Shown here: piece after piece, positions 1 to 5,201 of the stretch
Layout of the letters: every line of letters starts with the position of its first letter
How positions within the stretch are numbered: the stretch's first letter is position 1
Assembly (NCBI GenBank): GCA_964370715.1
Contig: CAYJKJ010000031.1
Span: 1-12,085, forward strand
Direction of reading: 5' to 3'
DNA length: 12,085 bases
Source of the DNA: CAYJAY01 sp964370715
Lineage (GTDB): Bacteria > Bacillota > Clostridia > Oscillospirales > Ruminococcaceae
Notes under the pieces: generated by a model
Told to the model about the DNA's origin: nothing
Seen by the model: only the letters and a program-made list of their open reading frames with translations
Databases searched by the model: none
Program-made: the position numbers and the translations under genes

Positions 1-279
1 GCGGTTGCACCGCTTGTGGCTCGGCGAACTGGGGCGCTTGCGGTTCTGCCTGTTGTGGTTCTGCCGTCTGTGGTTGCACCGCTTGCGGCTCGGCGAACTG
101 TTGCGCTTGCGGTTCTGCCTGTTGCAGTTCTGCCATCTGCGGTTGCATCGCTTGTGGCTCGGAGAGCTGGGGCGCTTGCTGTTCTACCTGTTGCGGTTCT
201 ACCGTCTGCGGTTGCACCGCCTGTGGCTCGGCGAACTGTTGCGCTTGCGGTTCTGCTTGTTGCAGTTCAACCTGTTGCG
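1..279. repeat. 69-bp in-frame tandem repeats in the DivIVA-like gene
   Basis: Four units of exactly 69 bp begin at 4, 73, 142 and 211, each starting GTTGCA(C/T)CGC, and the array continues past the left edge. Each unit encodes 23 residues (AEPQ..QFAEPQAVQPQ type). Units 1 and 3 share one variant (CTGGGGC, encoding APQ) and units 2 and 4 another (CTGTTGC, encoding AQQ), except that unit 3 has drifted elsewhere. The array therefore looks like a 138-bp dimer that was duplicated. At 265-305 it degenerates into shorter 15-bp VEPQQ units. Confidence 0.9.
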
Positions 280-679
280 GTTCTACCTGTTGCGGTTCTG
301 CCGTTTGCGGTTGTTGAGAAGGCTCTTCGTTTTGTTGAACAGCCTCAGCCGAAATTTGCGCCGTTTCAAAAATAGAGGGCAACTCGGGTTGCTCTGTCGA
401 CGCTATAGTCTTGGTGAAATCCGCTTGTTCAACTTCCTGTAGCTGTTGTTTTTCAAAAAACGGTCTTTGACTGTCAAGTATTTCGATTATCCCATTATAT
501 GCTACTATAACTTCGTTGAGTTTTGTTTCAAGGCTTGCAAGGTATTGTTTAAGTTGGTCATTTTCTTTTTGTTGAGCTGAAATAAGTTCATCTATAAACA
601 TCGCAACCTCTTGCTTGTCATAACCTCGAAACGAAGTTGAAAACAAAGCCTTTGAATTATCTTCTTTTTTATCACTCAT
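1..679 (-). CDS. DivIVA-domain protein with Q/P/E-rich repeat tail (partial, C-terminus beyond window)
   Basis: Reading the minus strand from ATG at 679 gives 226 codons with no stop before the left edge, so the protein is incomplete. Residues 13-32 match the DivIVA N-terminal signature (FSTSFRGYDKQEV). F17 and R18 fall at the same positions as the membrane-inserting F17/R18 of Bacillus subtilis DivIVA. Residues about 25-75 look like a coiled coil. From about residue 134 onward the chain is a low-complexity Q/P/E/A array (AEPQ, VQPQ, FAEPQ). The start is supported by GGAAAGGA about 7 bases upstream and a promoter at 741-769. DivIVA-family proteins bind curved membrane at septa and poles and recruit division, wall or sporulation proteins. 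The domain assignment is firm. Its exact role and partner are unknown, because the conserved part is short and the tail is not that of classical DivIVA. Confidence 0.85.
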   Translation of the reverse strand, partial: MSDKKEDNSKALFSTSFRGYDKQEVAMFIDELISAQQKENDQLKQYLASLETKLNEVIVAYNGIIEILDSQRPFFEKQQLQEVEQADFTKTIASTEQPELPSIFETAQISAEAVQQNEEPSQQPQTAEPQQVEPQQVELQQAEPQAQQFAEPQAVQPQTVEPQQVEQQAPQLSEPQAMQPQMAELQQAEPQAQQFAEPQAVQPQTAEPQQAEPQAPQFAEPQAVQP

Positions 680-740
680 TTAAAAATCCTTTCCGATATC
701 TTTAATATTAAAAAAATTATCACATTATCTTATTTTATAT

Positions 741-769
741 ATTTTATTGCATTTCGAATTTGTTTTCAA
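741..769 (-). promoter_or_regulatory. Promoter of the DivIVA-like gene
   Basis: On the minus strand TTGAAA (764-769) is followed 17 bp later by TAAAAT (741-746), a good sigma-A-type match. Transcription would start near 734, giving a leader of about 55 bases before the ATG at 679. The -35 box overlaps a possible plus-strand -35 at 760-765. Confidence 0.6.
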
Positions 770-789
770 TCTTTTTTTATCAATATAAT
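760..789 (+). promoter_or_regulatory. Possible second, distal promoter for the nucleotide-sugar operon
   Basis: TTGTTT (760-765) and a perfect TATAAT (784-789) are separated by 18 bp. It lies upstream of the better promoter at 829-857. Its -35 overlaps that of the divergent DivIVA-like gene, so the two would compete for polymerase if both are used. The local sequence is very AT-rich, so chance resemblance is possible. Confidence 0.35.
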
Positions 790-828
790 AAAAAAGTTTT
801 ATTTTTTTTTAAATTATGCATTTGTTTT

Positions 829-857
829 TTGACAACAAACCGAAAAAACTATAAAAT
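829..857 (+). promoter_or_regulatory. Main promoter of the nucleotide-sugar operon
   Basis: A perfect -35 TTGACA (829-834), a 17-bp spacer and -10 TAAAAT (852-857) lie 46 bases before the start codon at 904. Predicted transcription start is about 864, leaving a leader of about 40 bases that contains the GAGGT ribosome binding site. Confidence 0.75.
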
Positions 858-903
858 GGTATCTAATAATATATCAATTCAATTTTTAAAAGAGGTATTA
901 AAA

Positions 904-1920
904 ATGCAACACAAAAAAAACGCTTTAATAACCGGAATGACCGGGATGGTTGGAAGCCATCTTGCGGATTTTCTTTTGGAAAACACCGATTGGAATATCC
1001 ACGGTATGCAACGTTGGAGAAGCCCGCTTGATAACATAAATCATCTTATGGGAAATATAAATTCTAAAGACAGGGTTTTTGTCCACTATGGCGATCTTAA
1101 CGATCAGGGCAGTTTAATAAAGGTTATCGGCGACGTTAAACCGGATTATATATTCCATCTTGCGGCGCAAAGCTACCCTTTAACAAGTTTCACTGCGCCT
1201 ATCGATACCCTTAACACAAATATTCTCGGAACCTGTCGCCTGCTTGAAGCGGTGCATATTTTGGAACAAAACCCCGTTATCCATGTTTGTGCTTCTTCGG
1301 AGGTTTTCGGAAGAGTTCCAAAAGAAAAATTGCCCATCGATGAAAGTTGCACATTTCATCCGGCATCTCCCTATGCTATCTCGAAGGTTGGAACCGATTT
1401 AATCGGCAGATACTATGCCGAAGCCTATGACATGACCATCATGACAACAAGGATGTTCACCCACACCGGCCCTCGCCGTGGGGATGTTTTTGCGGAAAGC
1501 ACCTTTGCAAAACAGATAGCTATGATCGAAGCCGGTCTTCAACAACCCGTCGTTAAAACCGGAAACCTTAACTCTTTAAGAACGTTCGCAGATGTTCGAG
1601 ACGCCGTCAGGGCGTATTATATGCTGGTTACCGTTAACCCAATAAAAGGGGAATACTATAATATAGGCGGAACATACAGCTGCACAGTTGGCGAGATGCT
1701 TGAAAAGCTGATATCTCTTTCCACCGTTAAAAACATAAAGGTTGAAACCGAAGCTTCAAGGCTTCGCCCAATCGATGCCGACCTTCAAGTTCCAAACACA
1801 GCGAAGTTTGAAAAACACACGGGCTGGAAACCGGAAATTTCTTTTGACCAAACGATGGGGGATCTCCTCGACTATTGGCGCAAAAGGGTTAACCACGAAG
1901 GATTATTTATCGATAGATAG
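904..1920 (+). CDS. Extended-SDR nucleotide-sugar enzyme, GDP-mannose 4,6-dehydratase / GDP-6-deoxymannose reductase family
   Basis: The protein has 338 residues. The frame is open from 760, but ATG at 904 has the ribosome binding site (AAAGAGGT, 6-7 bases upstream) and places the Rossmann loop at the usual N-terminal position. Visible motifs are TGMTGMVG (10-17) for NAD(P) binding, HLAAQS (85-90), the catalytic Ser region CASSEVFG ending at G136, and the YxxxK pair Y157/K161. The segment GNLNSLRTFADVRDAVRAYY (from 220) and the C-terminal RLRP (286-289) with TGWKPEISF and DLLDYWR resemble GDP-4-keto-6-deoxy-D-mannose reductases (RMD) more than the dehydratase itself. Expected role: cytosolic synthesis of a GDP-deoxysugar for a surface glycan. 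Family confidence is high. Dehydratase versus reductase, and the exact sugar, are not settled. It forms an operon with the cupin gene 9 bases downstream. Confidence 0.85.
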   Translation: MQHKKNALITGMTGMVGSHLADFLLENTDWNIHGMQRWRSPLDNINHLMGNINSKDRVFVHYGDLNDQGSLIKVIGDVKPDYIFHLAAQSYPLTSFTAPIDTLNTNILGTCRLLEAVHILEQNPVIHVCASSEVFGRVPKEKLPIDESCTFHPASPYAISKVGTDLIGRYYAEAYDMTIMTTRMFTHTGPRRGDVFAESTFAKQIAMIEAGLQQPVVKTGNLNSLRTFADVRDAVRAYYMLVTVNPIKGEYYNIGGTYSCTVGEMLEKLISLSTVKNIKVETEASRLRPIDADLQVPNTAKFEKHTGWKPEISFDQTMGDLLDYWRKRVNHEGLFIDR

Positions 1921-1929
1921 GAGAAAGAT

Positions 1930-2292
1930 ATGTTATTCAAATCTTTAAAAGCCGATTTCGAGTTTGTCGACCAAAGAGGAAGCCTCACCCAGCTTGTACA
2001 CGATGGATATAAACAGATCAACTACATAACCTCAAAAAAAGACACCGAACGAGGCGGACATCTCCACAACCTAAACGATGAAGCTTTTTTCGTGATTTCG
2101 GGAAGTTTTGAGTTTTTGGCGGAGACCGAAAACGAAAAACAACTTGCTGTTTTTAAAGCCGGGGATTTTTTCAAGGTGTTCAAAGGGGTGAAACATAGTT
2201 TTAAATATCTCGAAGACAGCTCTTTAATCAGCCTGTACACCCAAGGTGTTGAACTCGAAAACGGGCAGAAGGATATTGCGACTGATTTTTAA
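1930..2292 (+). CDS. Small cupin protein, WxcM/FdtA-like sugar isomerase or epimerase family
   Basis: The protein has 120 residues, about one cupin barrel. Cupin motif 1 is clear: GGHLHNLNDEAFFVISG, with H44, H46 and E51 as likely metal ligands. H89 in the second motif (GVKHSF) is the fourth. The opening RGSLTQL followed by the HxH motif is typical of WxcM/FdtA-type 3,4-ketoisomerases and of CapF-like C-terminal cupins acting on nucleotide-linked ketosugars. FdtA-type enzymes use catalytic His/Tyr residues rather than a metal, so a metal-binding cupin of another type remains possible. The ribosome binding site TAGGAGAAAG overlaps the previous stop codon and the gap is 9 bases, so translation is probably coupled to the SDR gene. 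That context suggests it acts on the SDR product. Function is inferred from family and neighbour only. Confidence 0.65.
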   Translation: MLFKSLKADFEFVDQRGSLTQLVHDGYKQINYITSKKDTERGGHLHNLNDEAFFVISGSFEFLAETENEKQLAVFKAGDFFKVFKGVKHSFKYLEDSSLISLYTQGVELENGQKDIATDF

Positions 2293-2352
2293 TTAGCAGT
2301 CGATTTTGAAGTTTGCCAACAACAGATACTTGAATTTTTAAATTAATAGCAC

Positions 2353-2400
2353 AAACAACGCTGTTTTCGCAGATAAAGGCGAAAACAGCGTTGTTTTATA
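2353..2400 (+). terminator. Terminator of the nucleotide-sugar operon
   Basis: A perfect 18-bp stem (2353-2370 with 2379-2396) encloses an 8-base loop and ends in TTTT at 2393-2397, about 60 bases after the cupin stop. The A-rich 5' arm makes it potentially bidirectional. Confidence 0.85.
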
Positions 2401-2403
2401 TAG

Positions 2404-2435
2404 TTGTTCTAACCGGTTTGCTTATATTATATACT
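2404..2435 (+). promoter_or_regulatory. Candidate hsp20 promoter upstream of CIRCE (weak)
   Basis: TTGTTC (2404-2409) precedes two overlapping -10-like boxes, TATTAT (2425-2430, 15-bp spacing) and TATACT (2430-2435, 20-bp spacing). Neither spacing is ideal. A start near 2442 would put CIRCE in the leader, as in many HrcA-controlled operons. The alternative is the perfect TATAAT at 2545-2550, downstream of CIRCE, which lacks a clear -35 at 16-18 bp. Confidence 0.3.
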
Positions 2436-2453
2436 ACATCTTAAAACGGTGCG

Positions 2454-2506
2454 AAACTTTAAATATTTAGCACTCGTAATTATAGAGTGCTAAATATTTA
2501 AAGTTT
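2454..2506 (+). promoter_or_regulatory. CIRCE element (HrcA operator) upstream of hsp20
   Basis: The core at 2467-2493 is TTAGCACTC, nine bases, GAGTGCTAA, an exact match to the CIRCE consensus. The inverted repeat extends without mismatch to 22-bp arms (2454-2475 and 2485-2506). CIRCE is bound by the heat-shock repressor HrcA, usually near the transcription start of groESL or dnaK operons. Here the only gene downstream is hsp20, with its ATG 127 bases after the core. Confidence 0.95.
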
Positions 2507-2565
2507 AGACATTTTTTGTTCATAAAATATTCATAATGCAGCGATATAATATGACCATAACGAAA

Positions 2566-2585
2566 AGCAAAGCCAACGGCTTGCT
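2566..2585 (+). other. Hairpin in the hsp20 leader
   Basis: AGCAAAGCC (2566-2574) pairs with GGCTTGCT (2578-2585) as an 8-bp stem with one bulged A and an AAC loop. It lies 20 bases before the AAGGAG ribosome binding site at 2606-2611 and does not include it, so it may affect mRNA stability rather than translation. Confidence 0.4.
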
Positions 2586-2620
2586 AAACAAAATATGTTT
2601 TTTATAAGGAGAAATAAGTT

Positions 2621-3043
2621 ATGTATGGATTAATGCCACGCCGCAGACAGGTGAATTTATTTGATGCAATGGATGCATTTATGAGGATGCCAAGCATCGA
2701 TATGTCGGAGGATAAGTTTTTTAGAATAAAAACCGATGTTAGGGAAGAGGGGGAAAGTTATATCCTAGAAGCAGAACTCCCCGGTTTCGAAAAGCAAGAT
2801 ATCAACCTTGATATCTCAAACGATGTTTTAACGATATCGGCTCAGTCGGTTTCGGAGGAATCAAAAGAAAACGAAGGATATGTTTCAAGAGAGCGCAGAC
2901 AAGGAAGTTTTAAACGCAGTTTCTCGCTCGAAGGAATCAACCAAAACGATATCATTGCGAACTATCAAAACGGAATTCTTAAGCTTGTGTTGCCAAAAGA
3001 AAAAAAGGAGCAACCGGAGGTTAAAAAAATCGAGATCCAATAA
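2621..3043 (+). CDS. hsp20: Small heat shock protein, Hsp20/alpha-crystallin family
   Basis: A 140-residue protein of normal size for bacterial Hsp20. The N-terminal arm (about 1-30: RRRQVNLFDAMDAFMRM) is followed by the alpha-crystallin domain at about 35-130, with LPGF, DINLDISNDVLTI and the signature NGILKLVLPK near its end. The last residues carry the C-terminal IxI anchor (IEI, 137-139) used in oligomer assembly. It is an ATP-independent cytosolic holdase that keeps unfolding proteins soluble under heat or other stress. The start is supported by AAGGAG at 2606-2611. A perfect CIRCE upstream indicates HrcA repression. The gene is monocistronic, ended by the terminator at 3092-3128. Confidence 0.95.
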   Translation: MYGLMPRRRQVNLFDAMDAFMRMPSIDMSEDKFFRIKTDVREEGESYILEAELPGFEKQDINLDISNDVLTISAQSVSEESKENEGYVSRERRQGSFKRSFSLEGINQNDIIANYQNGILKLVLPKEKKEQPEVKKIEIQ

Positions 3044-3091
3044 ATAAACCAGCCAGCACAAAATTGTGTTTTTCATAAATACCCCTTTTAG

Positions 3092-3128
3092 AAAATCGCT
3101 ATGCCGTAATTTCGGCATAGCGATTTTT
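3092..3128 (+). terminator. hsp20 terminator
   Basis: A perfect 15-bp stem (3092-3106 with 3113-3127), a 6-base loop TAATTT and a run of five T (3124-3128), 49 bases after the hsp20 stop. Confidence 0.9.
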
Positions 3129-3162
3129 GCTTGAATTTAGTATAGATTTAAAAGACAGTGTG

Positions 3163-3371
3163 CAAAAAAGGAAAGCCTCGCCGTAGACCATAGCGCTAAT
3201 TCTACTCGCCAAGCTTTACAGGCTTATATAGACGGCGGAAAAGTGGCGCGACGGCACCTCCCCCCAACAAGCAACCACACACCAACAACAAACAGCCTTG
3301 CTATAAACTAACACAACGAACTACAACAAAAACAAACTATAGTGATAAAGATAGTAGCGTCTCTCTCAACA
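3163..3371 (-). ncRNA. Candidate structured small RNA (unidentified), minus strand
   Basis: No gene is visible here, but 3171-3263 is clearly GC-richer than the surrounding AT-rich spacer and can fold on the minus strand. GGGGAGGTG (3263-3255) pairs with CACTTTTCC (3245-3237) using some G-U pairs. AAGCCT or AAGCTT can pair with AGGCTT (3178-3173) around an inner GTAGA/TCTAC stem (3205-3201 with 3187-3183). CGCCGT (3237-3232) can pair with ACGGCG (3184-3179), which would cross the AAGCCT helix as a pseudoknot or act as an alternative fold. The block ends in TCC plus six T (3169-3164), like an intrinsic terminator. A promoter at 3378-3406 predicts a start near 3371 and an RNA of about 208 nt. 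The 5' half is G/U-rich and weakly structured. I do not recognise a known RNA family. An intergenic repeat element is the main alternative. Confidence 0.4.
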
Positions 3372-3377
3372 ATGAGC

Positions 3378-3406
3378 ATTTTACGCTATTTACACAATTG
3401 CAACAA
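3378..3406 (-). promoter_or_regulatory. Promoter for the candidate small RNA
   Basis: On the minus strand TTGTTG (3401-3406), a 17-bp spacer and TAAAAT (3378-3383). It sits about 130 bases beyond the spmB stop, reading away from spmB towards the structured block. Confidence 0.45.
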
Positions 3407-3450
3407 TTTCGACATAAAAAATTTAAAATTTTGAAATTTTTGTCGAAATT
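3405..3450. repeat. AT-rich inverted repeat downstream of spmB
   Basis: AATTTCGACA (3405-3414) and TGTCGAAATT (3441-3450) are perfect 10-bp arms. The interior can pair further through A/T runs. It lies between convergent hsp20 and spmB and may end spmB transcription, but no clean T-run follows on the minus strand. Its left arm touches the -35 of the promoter at 3378-3406. Confidence 0.5.
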
Positions 3451-3470
3451 TTTCGGAAATCATTTACATA

Positions 3471-3510
3471 ATGTATTGCATTTTTTAAAAAATGTGTTAA
3501 AATAATACAT
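3471..3510 (+). promoter_or_regulatory. Palindrome-embedded extended -10 promoter pointing into the spmB antisense strand
   Basis: TTGCAT (3476-3481), a 16-bp spacer, then TGT-TAAAAT (3495-3503) form an extended -10 promoter match on the plus strand. The spacer holds the 16-bp palindrome CATTTTTTAAAAAATG (3479-3494), and outer arms ATGTATT/AATACAT (3471-3477, 3504-3510) frame it. The only thing downstream on the plus strand is the antisense of spmB, so this is either an antisense promoter or AT-rich coincidence. Confidence 0.3.
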
Positions 3511-3534
3511 AGTGATTTAACTCCAAGAAAATCT

Positions 3535-4059
3535 TTATTGCGTACCAAGCAACAAAACAACCGACACTACCGACATTGCAAACCCGGTCATATCTCCGCA
3601 TAACGCAGCCAAAAGCGTGTGTCTTGTCTTTGAAACTCTTGTTGCGCTAAAGTAGATAGCGATAGCATAAAATGTTGTCTCGGTTGAGCTTTGCATAACA
3701 GAAGCTACCCTTCCTATAAACGAATCGGGGCCAAAATCCGATAGAATATCTTTGAAAATAGCGAGCGACCCCGCCCCCGAAATCGGCCTGATTAACATTA
3801 ACGAAGTAACCTCTTTCGGAATTGAAAGCATCGAGGTCAAAGGATATAACGCCTCCGACAATGCCTCAAGCGCTCCGCTTGCTTTAAACATATCTATAGC
3901 AAGCACGATGCCAAATATCGAGGGGATGATCTTAAACAAAACCGAAAGCCCCTCTGTTGCGCCGGCCGTGAACAGCTCAAACACTTTAACTTTTTTAGCC
4001 ACACCATATCCGACAATCAAAAAAATTATTATCGGGATAAATCCATTTGATATATTCAT
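3535..4059 (-). CDS. spmB: Spore maturation protein B, nucleoside-recognition (Gate) domain membrane protein
   Basis: A 174-residue, mostly hydrophobic protein, close in length to B. subtilis SpmB. Membrane segments are visible near 7-20, 42-56, 127-138 and 158-171. Conserved family stretches are RPISGAGSLA (91-100) and QSSTETTFYA (123-132). With SpmA it is needed in spore formers for proper dehydration of the spore core and heat resistance. The biochemical activity is not established, although the shared Gate domain suggests small-molecule or nucleoside transport. The start ATG at 4059 shares one base with the spmA stop (TAATG) and has AAGGGTGG as ribosome binding site, so the two are translationally coupled. 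Homologues also occur in non-sporulating bacteria, so presence alone does not prove sporulation. Confidence 0.9.
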   Translation of the reverse strand: MNISNGFIPIIIFLIVGYGVAKKVKVFELFTAGATEGLSVLFKIIPSIFGIVLAIDMFKASGALEALSEALYPLTSMLSIPKEVTSLMLIRPISGAGSLAIFKDILSDFGPDSFIGRVASVMQSSTETTFYAIAIYFSATRVSKTRHTLLAALCGDMTGFAMSVVSVVLLLGTQ

Positions 4060-4643
4060 TAGCCACCCTTTATTCTACATATTATCTTTGCTATTAAAAC
4101 GGCTACTATAACCGAACTCAGCGACGTTATTATAACCGGAACGGCAATTTCGAACGGATTGTCGCTGTTTGAAAGCCTTCGCAACGTCGCAACGGTTGTC
4201 GGCAACAGCTGGATAGACGCCGTGTTCATAACCACAAACGTTATCATATAGTTAGAAGCCACTTTCGGCTTGTCGTTTATCTTGTCTAGCCTTTGCATAG
4301 CCGAAAGCCCCATCGGCGTAGCCGCACCCCCAAGACCCAAAAGATTCGCAGTTAGATTAAGCGCTATATCGTTCAACGCCTCGGGGGATTTTTGTTTAAG
4401 CCCTTTAAAGAGAAAACCGGTTATAGGGTAAAGAACCTTGCTTAAAACTTCGCATAGTCCGGATTTATCGGCAATCTTCATAATGCCGCTCCATAAAATT
4501 ATTGCACCGAACAACTGAAAGCAAAGCTCGGTTGCGCTAAGCCCGGCATTTAAAACGGCATCCGAAACCTCCTTTAGGTTGCCGCTTGGAATTGCATATA
4601 AAAAAGAAATCATTATCATTGCGCAAAAAAGGTAATTAATCAT
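4059..4643 (-). CDS. spmA: Spore maturation protein A, nucleoside-recognition (Gate) domain membrane protein
   Basis: A 194-residue membrane protein of the same length as B. subtilis SpmA. It has hydrophobic segments at about 4-17, 40-53, 132-150 and 165-187. The conserved NLTANLLGLGGAATPMGL (from 97) is the most recognisable part, along with QLLPTTVATLR further on. It is the first gene of the spmA-spmB pair and overlaps spmB by one base. The partners probably form a complex in the membrane around the forespore. The start at 4643 is preceded only by a weak CGGCGG ribosome binding site, so initiation may be inefficient. The gene runs divergently from the SpoVT-like regulator, with 66 bases between the start codons. 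No clear sigma-E or sigma-G promoter is visible. Confidence 0.92.
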   Translation of the reverse strand: MINYLFCAMIMISFLYAIPSGNLKEVSDAVLNAGLSATELCFQLFGAIILWSGIMKIADKSGLCEVLSKVLYPITGFLFKGLKQKSPEALNDIALNLTANLLGLGGAATPMGLSAMQRLDKINDKPKVASNYMITFVVMNTASIQLLPTTVATLRRLSNSDNPFEIAVPVIITSLSSVIVAVLIAKIICRIKGG

Positions 4644-4667
4644 GGTGTACCGCCGTGTTTAATATAT

Positions 4668-4686
4668 TTTTGTGGTTACCACAAAA
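4668..4686. promoter_or_regulatory. 19-bp palindrome between spmA and the SpoVT-like regulator, candidate operator
   Basis: TTTTGTGGT (4668-4676) and ACCACAAAA (4678-4686) are perfect 9-bp arms around a single central T. The site ends 9 bases before the AAGGAG of the regulator and lies 24 bases upstream of spmA. This is where a repressor could block both divergent genes. Who binds it is unknown. The adjacent AbrB-type protein is the obvious candidate by proximity. Confidence 0.5.
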
Positions 4687-4709
4687 CGAAAATTGAAGGA
4701 GAATATGTT

Positions 4710-4955
4710 ATGAAATCCACAGGCATTGTAAGACAATTGGACGCACTCGGACGTGTTGTTCTACCAATCGATATCAGACGTCAGTTTGGTATCCAAGACA
4801 AAGGGTATGTTGAAATCTACACAGAGGGAGATACAATCGTTTTAAAGAGAAGCCAACAGTCATGTATATTCTGTGGCAAAACCGAAGACCTAGGCTCGTA
4901 TCTTGAAAAACCTGTCTGCGGCGACTGTGCTTCGGCAATCTACGAAAATAAATAA
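4710..4955 (+). CDS. AbrB/MazE/SpoVT-type DNA-binding regulator with Cys4 tail
   Basis: An 81-residue protein. Residues 1-48 form the swapped-hairpin AbrB-like DNA-binding fold: MKSTGIVRQLDALGRVVLPI, then IRRQFGIQ and the closing strand VEIYTEGDTIVLKR. This is the N-terminal signature of AbrB, Abh and SpoVT. The tail is short (about 49-81) and carries C52, C55, C70 and C73 in two CxxC pairs, predicted to hold one zinc ion. Full-length SpoVT has a GAF domain instead, so this is the compact clostridial form. Such proteins are transition-state or sporulation regulators acting as dimers or tetramers. AAGGAG at 4696-4701 supports the start. It stands alone, ended by a terminator, divergent from spmA, and may regulate its own palindromic upstream region. 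Confidence 0.9.
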   Translation: MKSTGIVRQLDALGRVVLPIDIRRQFGIQDKGYVEIYTEGDTIVLKRSQQSCIFCGKTEDLGSYLEKPVCGDCASAIYENK

Positions 4956-4972
4956 CCCCCCTTTAAGAAATC

Positions 4973-5003
4973 AATCTTCGGTTAATCCGAAGATTTTTCT
5001 TTT
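4973..5003 (+). terminator. Terminator after the SpoVT-like regulator
   Basis: AATCTTCGG (4973-4981) pairs perfectly with CCGAAGATT (4987-4995) around TTAAT, followed by TTTCTTTT. It lies 18 bases after the stop. Confidence 0.85.
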
Positions 5004-5134
5004 GGGCAAAACTAAACTAAATCCAACAAATTGATGCATTATATTTATTTTCAATTATTGGTATATTTCCCCAATATAGCAATAGTTTATAAAATTTCTA
5101 CCTAATATTCATATAAGTTTAAACTATTTATTTG

Positions 5135-5164
5135 TTGAATTATACAATCTCTTTATGGTAAAAT
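5135..5164 (+). promoter_or_regulatory. Promoter of the glgBCDA operon
   Basis: TTGAAT (5135-5140), an 18-bp spacer and TAAAAT (5159-5164), reinforced by an extended -10 TGG directly before it (5156-5158). It is about 38 bases upstream of the glgB start. No obvious operator or riboswitch lies in 5004-5134, which is plain AT-rich sequence. Confidence 0.6.
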
Positions 5165-5201
5165 TTATGATAGATAATTATATGATATGAGGAGTAGAAT
5201 A

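Noticed and set aside
5..442. Open plus-strand frames (5-442 and 16-375) rich in Leu/Arg or Val/Ala/Pro
   Set aside because: They are antisense to the 69-bp repeats. The repeat period is a multiple of three, so extra frames stay open by composition. They have no ribosome binding site or recognisable domain.
760..903. N-terminal extension of the nucleotide-sugar enzyme from ATG at 760
   Set aside because: The extension covers both promoters, is very Phe/Lys/Asn-rich, and has no ribosome binding site. ATG at 904 has one and starts the Rossmann fold correctly.
2586..2620. RNA thermometer at the hsp20 ribosome binding site
   Set aside because: A run of six U lies just before AAGGAG, but the loop between them would be too short and pairing mostly G-U, so no credible hairpin masks the site.
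3057..3073. Small hairpin with T-run right after hsp20
   Set aside because: The stem is only 4-5 bp. The 15-bp terminator at 3092-3128 is far better.
3141..3311. Open plus-strand frame through the structured block
   Set aside because: It has no start codon or ribosome binding site, and its composition is dominated by the fold and the AC-rich stretch. It is better explained as non-coding.
5056..5076. TATTGG/CCAATA inverted repeat upstream of glgB
   Set aside because: Only 6 bp in AT-rich sequence and too far from the promoter to call an operator.
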